From positions 186,001 through 250,000 of the forward strand of contig JAYRVH010000077.1 of assembly GCA_041918615.1 (NCBI GenBank): 64,000 nt of DNA. Reading direction: 5' to 3'. Of this stretch, positions 52,509 through 59,900 are shown piece by piece (within the stretch, counting starts at the first letter, position 1; every line of letters starts with the position of its first letter). The DNA is from JAEUJM01 sp041918615 (GTDB lineage: Bacteria; Actinomycetota; Acidimicrobiia; Acidimicrobiales; DATDAH01). A program made the position numbers and the translations under genes. The notes beneath the pieces are model-generated. The model was not told the DNA's origin. It saw nothing but the letters and a program-made list of their open reading frames with translations, and ran no database searches.

Positions 52509-53374
52509 GCCGCCCCTCGGGGCCACGGGTCGCCGCGCTCGGCGGCGGTCACGGGCTCGCGGCCACGCTGCAGGCGGCCCGCCGGTACGCCGGCGAGTTG
52601 ACGGCCATCGTGGCCGTCGCCGACGACGGCGGTTCGAGCGGCCGCCTGCGTGACGCCATCGGCCTGCCGCCCCCCGGCGACCTTCGCAGGTGCCTGGTGG
52701 CCCTGGCCGCGGACGACTCGGTCCTGGCTAGGACGCTCGACCACCGCTTCGGCGCCGGCGAGCTCGAGGGCCACGCGCTCGGCAACCTGCTCATCACCGG
52801 CCTCGCCGACGCAACGGGCGACTTCATCGCCGCCCTGGACGAGGTCGGGGCGCTGTTGGGTGCGGTGGGCCGGGTGCTGCCGGCGACCCTCGAGCCCGTG
52901 GTGCTGAAGGCCGACGCGGGGGGCGACGAGGTGGCCGGGCAGGTTGCGGTCTCCAACTCGGTGGGCATCACCCGGGTGTCGCTCACACCGCCCGACCCTC
53001 CGGCGGCGCCCGGCGTGGTCGAGGCCATCGAGGCGGCCGACCAGATCGTGATCGGTCCCGGGTCGCTCTACACGAGCGTGCTCGCGGCGGCGGCCGTCCC
53101 AGGCGTGCGGGAGGCGCTGGCCCGGACGGCGGGGCGAAGGGTCTACGTCTGCAACCTCGCCCCCGAGGTGCCCGAGACCGCCGGCTACCGCGTCGTCGAC
53201 CACGTCGAGGCCCTCCGCACCCACGGCCTCGAGGTCGATGTCGTCGTGTGCCACCCGGGGGCGCTCGACGCCACGGGTCTCGACATCGCCTGCGTGGCGA
53301 GGCCCGTGGCCACAGCGAGCGGCACCGCTCACGACCCCGCACTCCTCGGGCGGGTGCTGGCAGACCTGTGTTGA
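52505..53374 (+). CDS. yvcK: YvcK/CofD-family protein (gluconeogenesis factor)
   Basis: 289 aa. N-terminal VAALGGGHGLAATLQAARRY, the DDGGSSGRLRDAIGLPPPGD motif, HALGNLLITGLAD, and QIVIGPGSLYTSVLAAAAVP are the YvcK signature. Family members bind UDP-sugars and affect carbon use and cell shape. TTG 52505 overlaps the rapZ stop by 4 bases. In most Gram-positives whiA follows; here it does not. Confidence 0.92.
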   Translation: MSRPSGPRVAALGGGHGLAATLQAARRYAGELTAIVAVADDGGSSGRLRDAIGLPPPGDLRRCLVALAADDSVLARTLDHRFGAGELEGHALGNLLITGLADATGDFIAALDEVGALLGAVGRVLPATLEPVVLKADAGGDEVAGQVAVSNSVGITRVSLTPPDPPAAPGVVEAIEAADQIVIGPGSLYTSVLAAAAVPGVREALARTAGRRVYVCNLAPEVPETAGYRVVDHVEALRTHGLEVDVVVCHPGALDATGLDIACVARPVATASGTAHDPALLGRVLADLC

Positions 53375-53498
53375 CCGTGGAGCGGCGGGGCGTACCGCCG
53401 CGGGACCGGGGCGCTCGACGCGCCCAACTGGCACCGGACCGAGCCGACGTGGTCGGATGGGAGCCGATCGTCCACCCAGCAGCACGGAGGCTTACCCA

Positions 53499-54506
53499 AT
53501 GACTATCCGCGTCGGCGTGAACGGCTTCGGCCGGATCGGCCGCAACTTCTTCCGGGCCGCCAAGAAGCAGGGCGCCGACATCGACTTCGTCGCCGTCAAC
53601 GACCTCGGCTCGCTCGAGACCATGGCCCACCTCCTCAAGTACGACTCGGTGATGGGCCCGCTCGGCAGCGACGTGAAGGTGGTCGCCGAGGGCATCGAGG
53701 TCGACGGCGACGTCTTGAAGGTCCTCGCCGAGCGCAACCCCGCCGATCTGCCGTGGGGCGATCTCGGCGTCGACGTGGTGGTCGAGTCCACCGGCTTCTT
53801 CACCGATCGGGCCAAGGCCGCCGCCCACCTCGACGCCGGTGCGCCCCGGGTCGTCATCTCGGCCCCGGGCAAGGACGCCGACGCCACCTTCGTGGTCGGC
53901 GTGAACGACGACACGTTCGATCCGGCCACCCACAAGGTGGTCTCCAACGCCTCCTGCACCACCAACTGCTTCGTGCCGATGATCAAGGTGCTCGACGACG
54001 CGTTCGGCGTCGAGCGGGGCCTCATGACCACCGTGCACGCCTACACCGGCGACCAGTCGCTGGTCGACGGCCCGCACAGCGACCTGCGCCGGGCGCGGGG
54101 CGCGGCCGTGAACATCATTCCGTCGTCCACTGGGGCGGCCCGGGCCACCGGCCTGGTGTTGCAGTCCATGCAGGGCAAGCTCGACGGCACCTCACTCCGC
54201 GTGCCGGTGCCCGACGGGTCGATCACCGACTTCGTCGGCGTGCTCGGCCGTGAGGTGTCGAAGGACGAGGTCAACGAGGCCTTCGAGGCCGCGGCGTCGT
54301 CGGGCCCGCTCGCGAACGTGCTCGTCTATTCCGACGAGCCGCTCGTGTCGTCCGACATCGTGGGCTCGCCCGCGTCGTGCACCTTCGACAGCGGCCTCAC
54401 CATGACCACGGGCAACCTGGTGAAGGTCCTCGGCTGGTACGACAACGAGTGGGGCTACTCGAACCGCCTCATCGATCTCGTCCAGATCGTCGGCGCCGCC
54501 GGATAG
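53499..54506 (+). CDS. gap: glyceraldehyde-3-phosphate dehydrogenase (NAD type)
   Basis: 335 aa. Rossmann start TIRVGVNGFGRIGRNFFRAA, Asp35 in FVAVNDLGSL (favours NAD+ over NADP+), catalytic Cys153 in SNASCTTNCFVP, and C-terminal GWYDNEWGYSNRLIDL. ATG 53499 follows CACGGAGG. First of gap-pgk-tpiA. Confidence 0.97.
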   Translation: MTIRVGVNGFGRIGRNFFRAAKKQGADIDFVAVNDLGSLETMAHLLKYDSVMGPLGSDVKVVAEGIEVDGDVLKVLAERNPADLPWGDLGVDVVVESTGFFTDRAKAAAHLDAGAPRVVISAPGKDADATFVVGVNDDTFDPATHKVVSNASCTTNCFVPMIKVLDDAFGVERGLMTTVHAYTGDQSLVDGPHSDLRRARGAAVNIIPSSTGAARATGLVLQSMQGKLDGTSLRVPVPDGSITDFVGVLGREVSKDEVNEAFEAAASSGPLANVLVYSDEPLVSSDIVGSPASCTFDSGLTMTTGNLVKVLGWYDNEWGYSNRLIDLVQIVGAAG

Positions 54507-54513
54507 CGGGCTG

Positions 54514-55647
54514 ATGCCCCTGCCGCTCCTTCCGGACCTGGGCGACCTGTCGGGTCGCCGGGTTCTCGTCCGCACCGACTTCAACGTGCCGCTCGAGGGC
54601 GGCGAGATCACCGACGACCTGCGCATCCGGGCCGCCTTGCCCACCCTCCGATGGTTGCAGGAGCAGGGCGCCACGGTGACGGCGTGCAGCCACCTGGGCC
54701 GCCCGAAGGGTGCCCCGGATCCCGCCTACGACATGGCCCCCGTGCGGGCACGGCTCGCGGAGCTGGCACCGGGCGTCGCGCTGCTCGAGAACCTTCGTTT
54801 CGACCCGGGCGAGACCGCCAACGACCCGGCGTTCGTCCGGACGCTCATCGACGGACAGGACGCCTACGTGAACGACGCCTTCGGCGCGTCGCACCGGTCC
54901 CACGCTTCGATCGTCGGGCCACCGCAGTTCCTGCCTTCCGCGGCCGGCCGTCTGCTGGCGCGGGAGGCCGAGGTCCTCGGCGGGTTGCGCGTCAACCCTC
55001 GGCACCCGTTCGTGGCGATCCTGGGCGGCGCCAAGGTGAGCGACAAGCTCGGTGTCATCGAGGCGCTCCTCGGCGTCGTCGACACCTTGATCGTCGGCGG
55101 CGGCATGTGCTTCACGTTCCTCGCCGCCCAGGGGCACGCGATCGGCGGGTCGCTGGTCGAGCCCGACCAGATCGACACCTGTCGGCGGCTGCTGGCCGAA
55201 ACGTCGGCCATCCACCTGCCGAGCGACCTCACCGCCCTGGGTCCGGGCGGCAGGATCGGCGACCCGTCGGCGGGTGGCGAAGTGCGTCAGTTCGGCGTGA
55301 ACCTGCCCGAGGGATGGATGGGCCTCGACATCGGGCCGGGCACCGCGGCCGAGTTCATCGACGTCATCAGCGATGCGGGCACCATCTTGTGGAACGGCCC
55401 CATGGGCGTGTTCGAGGACGACCGCTTCGCCGCCGGCACCCGGGCGGTGGCCCAGGCCGTGGCCGACGCCCGTGGGTTCACCGTGGTGGGTGGCGGCGAC
55501 AGCGCGGCCGCACTGGCCCAGTTCGGGTTGGCCGCCGAGGTCGACCATCTGTCCACGGGCGGCGGCGCGTCGCTCGAGCTCCTGGAGAAGGGCGACCTGC
55601 CCGGACTCCGTGCCTTGAGGGAGGCTCCCAATGCCGGAAACCCGTAA
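54514..55647 (+). CDS. pgk: phosphoglycerate kinase
   Basis: 377 aa, slightly short for the family (about 390-400). RVLVRTDFNVPLEGGEITDD, CSHLGRPKG, LLENLRFDPGE, and the ATP site ILGGAKVSDKLGVIEALL with NGPMGVFEDDRFAAGT and VGGGDSAAAL. ATG 54514 lies 7 nt after gap. The 3' end overlaps tpiA by 17 nt. Confidence 0.97.
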   Translation: MPLPLLPDLGDLSGRRVLVRTDFNVPLEGGEITDDLRIRAALPTLRWLQEQGATVTACSHLGRPKGAPDPAYDMAPVRARLAELAPGVALLENLRFDPGETANDPAFVRTLIDGQDAYVNDAFGASHRSHASIVGPPQFLPSAAGRLLAREAEVLGGLRVNPRHPFVAILGGAKVSDKLGVIEALLGVVDTLIVGGGMCFTFLAAQGHAIGGSLVEPDQIDTCRRLLAETSAIHLPSDLTALGPGGRIGDPSAGGEVRQFGVNLPEGWMGLDIGPGTAAEFIDVISDAGTILWNGPMGVFEDDRFAAGTRAVAQAVADARGFTVVGGGDSAAALAQFGLAAEVDHLSTGGGASLELLEKGDLPGLRALREAPNAGNP

Positions 55648-56410
55648 GCCGCTCATCAGCGGAAACTGGAAGATGCACCACAACCACTTCGAGGCGATCC
55701 AGACCGTCCAGAAGCTGTCCTACCAGGTGTCGGGCGAGGACTACGACGCCGTCGACGTGTCGGTGCACCCGCCGTTCACCGATCTCCGGTCGGTGCAGAC
55801 CGTGCTCGAGTCCGACGACATCCCCATCGCCCTCGGCGCCCAGAACTGCCACTGGGAGGACAAGGGCGCCTTCACCGGCGAGGTGTCGCCCGGCATGCTC
55901 GCGAAGCTGAACGTCGCCTACGTGATCGTGGGGCACTCCGAACGTCGCGAGCTGTTCGGCGAGACGGACGATGACGTGAACCGCAAGGCCCGCGCCGTTC
56001 TCGCCCAGGACATGACGCCCATCGTCTGCTGCGGGGAGACCCTCGAGGAGCGCGAAGCGGGCACCACCGAGGCCAAGGTCGAGGGTCAGGTACGGGCCGG
56101 CCTGGCCAGGATCAGTCGCGAGCAGGTAGGTGGCCTGGTGGTGGCCTACGAGCCCATCTGGGCGATCGGCACGGGCCGCACGGCCAGCGCCGAGGATGCC
56201 CAGGCCGTCTGCGGGTTCATCCGTTCGATCGTCGAATCGGTGGCCGGCGCCGACGCCGCCGCCTCCGTACGCATCCAGTACGGAGGCTCGGTGAAGCCCT
56301 CCAACGCAACCGAGCTCATGAGCCAACCCGACATCGACGGTGCCCTGGTCGGCGGGGCCAGCCTCGACCCCGACGACTTCAGTCGCATCCTCCGTTACCG
56401 CCTCGTCTGA
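55631..56410 (+). CDS. tpiA: triosephosphate isomerase
   Basis: 259 aa. N-terminal PLISGNWKMHHN with the substrate Asn and Lys14, the electrophile His in YVIVGHSERRELFGETD, and the catalytic Glu in VAYEPIWAIGTGRTAS; C-terminal phosphate loop GGSVKPSNA and LVGGASLDPDDF. Starts inside pgk. Confidence 0.97.
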   Translation: MPETRKPLISGNWKMHHNHFEAIQTVQKLSYQVSGEDYDAVDVSVHPPFTDLRSVQTVLESDDIPIALGAQNCHWEDKGAFTGEVSPGMLAKLNVAYVIVGHSERRELFGETDDDVNRKARAVLAQDMTPIVCCGETLEEREAGTTEAKVEGQVRAGLARISREQVGGLVVAYEPIWAIGTGRTASAEDAQAVCGFIRSIVESVAGADAAASVRIQYGGSVKPSNATELMSQPDIDGALVGGASLDPDDFSRILRYRLV

Positions 56411-56424
56411 TCCGCCGCAGGTCC

Positions 56425-56477
56425 CCGAACTCAGCGCATCTACTCCCCTCTGCGAGGTGTTGATGCGCTGAGTTCGG
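56425..56477 (+). terminator. inverted repeat between tpiA and secG
   Basis: Perfect 16-bp arms (56425-56440 and 56462-56477) around a 21-nt loop, 14 nt after the tpiA stop. No T tract. It may end the gap-pgk-tpiA transcript; the secG promoter follows at once. Confidence 0.55.
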
Positions 56478-56488
56478 TGGGGCAGCGG

Positions 56489-56494
56489 TAAGAT
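56489..56494 (+). promoter_or_regulatory. -10 box for secG, leaderless
   Basis: TAAGAT, 6 nt, then GTG 56501. Confidence 0.55.
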
Positions 56495-56500
56495 CCTGGC

Positions 56501-56731
56501 GTGCTCACCGCCATCGTCGTCGGCATCCATGTCATCGTCTCCACCGTCCTCATCGTGCTCGTGCTCCTGCACAGCGGCAAGGGCGGCGGCCTGTCCGACA
56601 TGTTCGGTGGCGGGCTCGGCGCGGCGGCCGCGGGCTCGACCGTCGTCGAGAAGAACCTCGACCGCATCACCGTCGTCGCCGCACTGATCTTCGCGTTCAC
56701 CACGCTGGGCCTCGACCTCCGCCTCGGCTGA
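56501..56731 (+). CDS. secG: preprotein translocase subunit SecG
   Basis: 76 aa with two hydrophobic helices (about 3-22 and 51-70) around the conserved loop LLHSGKGGGLSDMFGGGLGA. It supports the SecYEG channel. Its place after tpiA is common in bacteria. The start is GTG 56501 without a ribosome binding site. Confidence 0.93.
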   Translation: MLTAIVVGIHVIVSTVLIVLVLLHSGKGGGLSDMFGGGLGAAAAGSTVVEKNLDRITVVAALIFAFTTLGLDLRLG

Positions 56732-56761
56732 ACCGCTGCGAGGGACCTCGGCGCCCTGCGG

Positions 56762-56767
56762 TACAGT
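56762..56767 (+). promoter_or_regulatory. -10 box upstream of tRNA-Leu(GAG)
   Basis: TACAGT 33 nt before the tRNA; no clear -35. Confidence 0.4.
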
Positions 56768-56800
56768 GTGTCTTCGCTCGAACCGAGTTCGGGCGGCCAC

Positions 56801-56888
56801 GTCGGAGTGGCGGAATTTGGTAGACGCGCCAGCTTGAGGGGCTGGTGCCCGCAAGGGCATGGGGGTTCAAGTCCCCCCTCCGACACCA
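56801..56888 (+). tRNA. tRNA-Leu (anticodon GAG)
   Basis: Acceptor stem GTCGGAG/CTCCGAC; anticodon stem CCAGC/GCTGG with loop TTGAGGG, giving GAG (reads CUC/CUU). Long variable arm TGCCCGCAAGGGCA. The T loop is GTTCAAGTC, discriminator A at 56885, CCA encoded (56886-56888). It borders the low-GC element and is the likely integration site. Confidence 0.96.
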
Positions 56889-57126
56889 TCTGGTCAGGGC
56901 AAACTCCCTGGTCAGCGCAGTGTTCGGCGGCGCTCGGGCGACTCGGATCGGCCCCTTGTCATTGGTTTGTCATCACCCGTCGTGGCCATCGGCCTGTCCC
57001 GGCCGGCCATCGGCGCCGGGGCGGGTCGCATTCGATGGACGCGGACCGCACTTGGGGACGGCGAGATAGGTCGAACGCTTTGGCGCGGACCCCGCCGTTC
57101 GTAGATCACCGTGATTGTCGCTGCTG
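56889..57126. other. left edge of the integrated element, no gene seen
   Basis: 238 nt without a convincing coding frame between the tRNA and the end of the effector gene. If the tRNA 3' end is the attachment site, attL lies at the tRNA/56889 border. I did not find a second copy of the tRNA 3' end up to 64000. Confidence 0.4.
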
Positions 57127-58026
57127 TCAGCGCTGCATCGCAGAGCGGAACGCTTCGACCCTCGCCTTGATCGCAGCGTCGATCGAGGCTTGATCGCTCT
57201 CCGCGTAGCGCTGGTACAGCCAGCTCGGAATCCGGCGTGTCTCCATTCGCAAGCGGTACAGCTCGTCCTGAGCGGTTCGGACGTGTTGCTCACTGCTCGG
57301 ATCAGCAGGGGAAAGCACTGCTTGAATGTGTTGTTCGAGAGACTCACGGCGCTCAGCTAGAGATGCGTGGTCTCGGCCGCTCTGGATGCGTCCGACGAGG
57401 AACGGTGCGACGGCGACTACCGCTGCGGCTGTCTCGCGTGCGCTGACGTCGAGGATCAAGGCTGCCAGGATCACGAGCACGAGGCCCACGATCGACGGTA
57501 TCCGGTTGAGGCTTGCGTACCGGCGGTGACCTACCGCTCCCCACGCCGCGGTCTGTTCGATGCGGAACAGCGCGGCCTCGTTCTCTGGAATGCCGATAGT
57601 GCTGACCCAATAGTCCGCCGGCATCAGAGCGTGGAGGCTGGCGCGGGCCAGTTGCTTGATCCTGCGCGGTGGCACGGGGTCTCCAGCGAGGAGCCGGTTC
57701 CAGTGGTGGTCCCAGTCGGTGCCTCGCCAGTTCGTGAGGTCCAGCTGTTCTTGGATGTTCACAGCGCTTCGTCGATGAACAAGGTCGATGGGGAAGAGGT
57801 TCATCTCCCGAACGGAAAGCCAGAGCAGCGCCGTGAGTGGGAGCCATGTGGTGAGGAACGCCGTGGCGTTGGGGGACCAGTCAGCCGTGGTCATCACCGT
57901 GAGCGCGAGCGCCGCGGCAGCAAACCCAATGTCAACCCCGAACGCGATTTGGCGTGTGTTGGCCTCAGTTGCGTAGCAGCGGGAATAGGCCTGGTAGAGC
58001 TCGTCGCGATCGGGCGAATCAGTCAA
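57127..58026 (-). CDS. four-TM CBASS effector (S-4TM-like)
   Basis: 299 aa. Four hydrophobic helices in two pairs: about 30-47 and 56-72, then 176-193 and 198-212. Between the pairs is a soluble segment with HRRSAVNIQEQLDLTNWRGT and HHWNRLLAGDPVPP; the C-terminal 85 residues are helical and charged. This layout and the IQEQLD region resemble the S-4TM (SMODS-associating 4TM) effector family, judged from memory. In CBASS such proteins are thought to damage the membrane after binding the cyclic nucleotide. TTG 58026 overlaps the CD-NTase stop (TTGA); ATG 58062 is a longer alternative. It is the last gene of the operon. Confidence 0.7.
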   Translation of the reverse strand: MTDSPDRDELYQAYSRCYATEANTRQIAFGVDIGFAAAALALTVMTTADWSPNATAFLTTWLPLTALLWLSVREMNLFPIDLVHRRSAVNIQEQLDLTNWRGTDWDHHWNRLLAGDPVPPRRIKQLARASLHALMPADYWVSTIGIPENEAALFRIEQTAAWGAVGHRRYASLNRIPSIVGLVLVILAALILDVSARETAAAVVAVAPFLVGRIQSGRDHASLAERRESLEQHIQAVLSPADPSSEQHVRTAQDELYRLRMETRRIPSWLYQRYAESDQASIDAAIKARVEAFRSAMQR

Positions 58027-58889
58027 GGACGGGGCATCCTCTCCCCGAAGATCTCGCGCCACTTGTCCACGGCCTTGCGTTCCTGGCCGTTGTCCTCGAG
58101 ATAGATCGCCTCCTCAGCGAGCGCCAGCGAGGTGGATGCCGCGGAGCAGATCTGCTGACGTTCGTATGCCGTAACGAGCTCGTCGACATCCGGACCGAGC
58201 TTTGCGGGGTCAGGCCAGGGGCAATCGACTCGATCGATGATGTTGCCGAGAAAGGCTGCCATCTCGTCCTGGTAGCGACCGAACGGCGCACGAACCAGAT
58301 CCAGAGCCATCACCTCGACAAGGAACGACTGTGGCACGGGTCTACCCGCCTGGCGGTTCCAGCCCTTGGCCATCTTGGCGAACGGCACCCACTTCTGCCC
58401 ACACGCAGCGTTCTTGGCCGAGGTCAGCTGAGCATGGATGCTGGGGTCAGTGCGGATCCAACGGCCGCGATCGGGATCGGGGACCTCGTACCCACTTGCG
58501 GGGTGGGCGAACGCCGGCACGACCTCGAAGCTGGCCTGCCCGTCGTCGTCGGAGAGGGATACGCGGACGGCCATGCCGCTGAGCTCGACGTGCTTGAACT
58601 TGCCGTCCAGTTCGGTGGCGAGGGCGATCACGATCCGGTCGGGAGGCTCGGCACGAAAGTGGCCCTGGGCGCCGTCGGGTTTGATGACCGCGAAGATGTC
58701 CACGTCTTCTAGAGGCTTGATCTTGGTGTGGCGGTCATAGCTGCCGGTCAGGAAGGTGCGATCGACGTCCCAGCCAGTCTCGAGCGTGTCGCGGATCCGT
58801 CGATGCCGGTTCTGTGCCAGGGTCTGCTCGGTGCCTGTGATCTCGCCTGCGTCGCGCATCCTCTCGAACGCCTGGTCGACATAGGTCAC
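58023..58889 (-). CDS. CD-NTase (CBASS cyclic oligonucleotide synthase)
   Basis: 288 aa. The nucleotidyltransferase motif is FLTGSYDRHTKIKPLEDVDI: Gly49-Ser50, and metal ligands Asp62 and Asp64. The third acid is Glu122 in SFEVVPAFAH rather than the more usual Asp. The helical C-terminal half has KWVPFAKMAKGWNRQAG and PQSFLVEVMALDL. On phage infection it would make a cyclic di- or trinucleotide that opens the four-TM effector; the product cannot be read from sequence. GTG 58889 follows GGAGA; sequence upstream in this frame is antisense-like. It lies 16 nt after the HORMA gene. Confidence 0.88.
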   Translation of the reverse strand: MTYVDQAFERMRDAGEITGTEQTLAQNRHRRIRDTLETGWDVDRTFLTGSYDRHTKIKPLEDVDIFAVIKPDGAQGHFRAEPPDRIVIALATELDGKFKHVELSGMAVRVSLSDDDGQASFEVVPAFAHPASGYEVPDPDRGRWIRTDPSIHAQLTSAKNAACGQKWVPFAKMAKGWNRQAGRPVPQSFLVEVMALDLVRAPFGRYQDEMAAFLGNIIDRVDCPWPDPAKLGPDVDELVTAYERQQICSAASTSLALAEEAIYLEDNGQERKAVDKWREIFGERMPRP

Positions 58890-58905
58890 GATTGAATCTC
58901 CATCT

Positions 58906-59418
58906 CTAGATGCGGAAGGACCGCATGACGGCTGACGCCCCGGGACCGCTGGCGGCCGTTCCGTGTCGATAGCCACCCTCGAAGCTCGGCAACGCGGTCG
59001 TGCGGTCCGAGAAGCCTGGCTGCGGTGAGAGGGGGAAGCCGGGCCGCGGAACGGCGATGACCTCGAACGTGGTGCCGGTTGCGACTCGCGGCTCCTTCGC
59101 CAACTGGCGGCGTAGTCGGGCAAGTTGGTCCCGTAGCTCCTGGTTGGGGTCGAGGGCGGTGTAGTTGATGTCGAATCTGTAGCCGGGTACCTCACCTCCT
59201 CCTGGCCGGGTCAGCGTCACGCGGATGGAGGCGAGGGACTTCTCGGCGATCCAAGCGCTGATTGCTCGTTCGTAGCCGTGAACTGCCGCGACCTTGTCAG
59301 CGCCGATGCCGATGGAGAGGAGTGTCTCCGCGAGCGCCGATGTGATGACGCCTCCCAGGTGTGTGGCCGTATGTGCGAACGTCCTCGTGTTCGAGCTGGT
59401 GTAGGTCGACGTTGCCAT
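58906..59418 (-). CDS. bacterial HORMA-domain protein (CBASS, Cap7-type)
   Basis: 170 aa. N-terminal TSSNTRTFAHTATHLGGVIT begins the HORMA-like helix, then VHGYERAISAWIAEKSLASI, then beta strands VTLTRPGGGEVPGYRFDINY. The C-terminal part is loop-rich, fitting the movable safety belt. In type III CBASS the HORMA protein binds a closure peptide, switches on the CD-NTase and is reopened by the TRIP13 ATPase. The assignment rests on the gene context as much as on the sequence. ATG 59418 overlaps the upstream stop by one base (TGATG). Confidence 0.7.
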   Translation of the reverse strand: MATSTYTSSNTRTFAHTATHLGGVITSALAETLLSIGIGADKVAAVHGYERAISAWIAEKSLASIRVTLTRPGGGEVPGYRFDINYTALDPNQELRDQLARLRRQLAKEPRVATGTTFEVIAVPRPGFPLSPQPGFSDRTTALPSFEGGYRHGTAASGPGASAVMRSFRI

Positions 59419-59900
59419 CAGCGGTTGCTCCTATCGAGCAGTCGGGTCAGATCGATCGTCGAGGACGATGCCTTCGCCTCGCTCGCACGGCCCTCGGGCG
59501 GAGGTGGATCAGCGGACACATGGGCGCAGGTCGATGCCGTCGACTCCGCAAGCTCGGCCAGGCCATTGGGGGCGGGGATGTGGAGCATCCAGCTCTCGGC
59601 GGTCGCTGCGCCGCGTGGGGCGGAGGTATCCGCGGTTGCCGTCAGGGCTGCTTCGCCGACGGGCACGCAGATTGTGAGGCGGAGGCTTGCCGCCAGCAGC
59701 AGCAAACCTCCGTCGGTGAGGTGGCCGCCGGATGCGAGGAGGGACAGGGCCGGGAGAGCATCGTTGAGCTCCGCGCGGATTGCCTTCGCCGTGATGTGGG
59801 GGCTTGGGTCCAGCGTCGCAGCGACGAGGTCGACGATCTCGTTGGCGACATCCGTACCGCTCGAAATCGGGCGACCCGGAATCGTGCGAGTGGCGTTCAC
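59418..59900 (-). CDS. second HORMA-like or accessory CBASS protein
   Basis: 160 aa. N-terminal helices SGTDVANEIVDLVAATLDPS, a Leu-rich stretch LLASGGHLTDGGLLLLAASL that is not a clear membrane helix, strands around LTATADTS and WMLHIPAP, and a disordered Ser/Ala-rich tail ending STIDLTRLLDRSNR. Some type III CBASS operons carry two HORMA proteins, and this one sits in that position, but I cannot recognise the fold with confidence. The tail could be a closure peptide for the other HORMA protein (inference). GTG 59900 overlaps the ATPase stop (GTGA). Confidence 0.5.
   Translation of the reverse strand: MNATRTIPGRPISSGTDVANEIVDLVAATLDPSPHITAKAIRAELNDALPALSLLASGGHLTDGGLLLLAASLRLTICVPVGEAALTATADTSAPRGAATAESWMLHIPAPNGLAELAESTASTCAHVSADPPPPEGRASEAKASSSTIDLTRLLDRSNR

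Noticed and set aside
56440..56889. Reverse frame reading GGLEPPCPCGHQPLKLARLP across the tRNA
   Set aside because: This is the familiar false translation of a tRNA-Leu gene.
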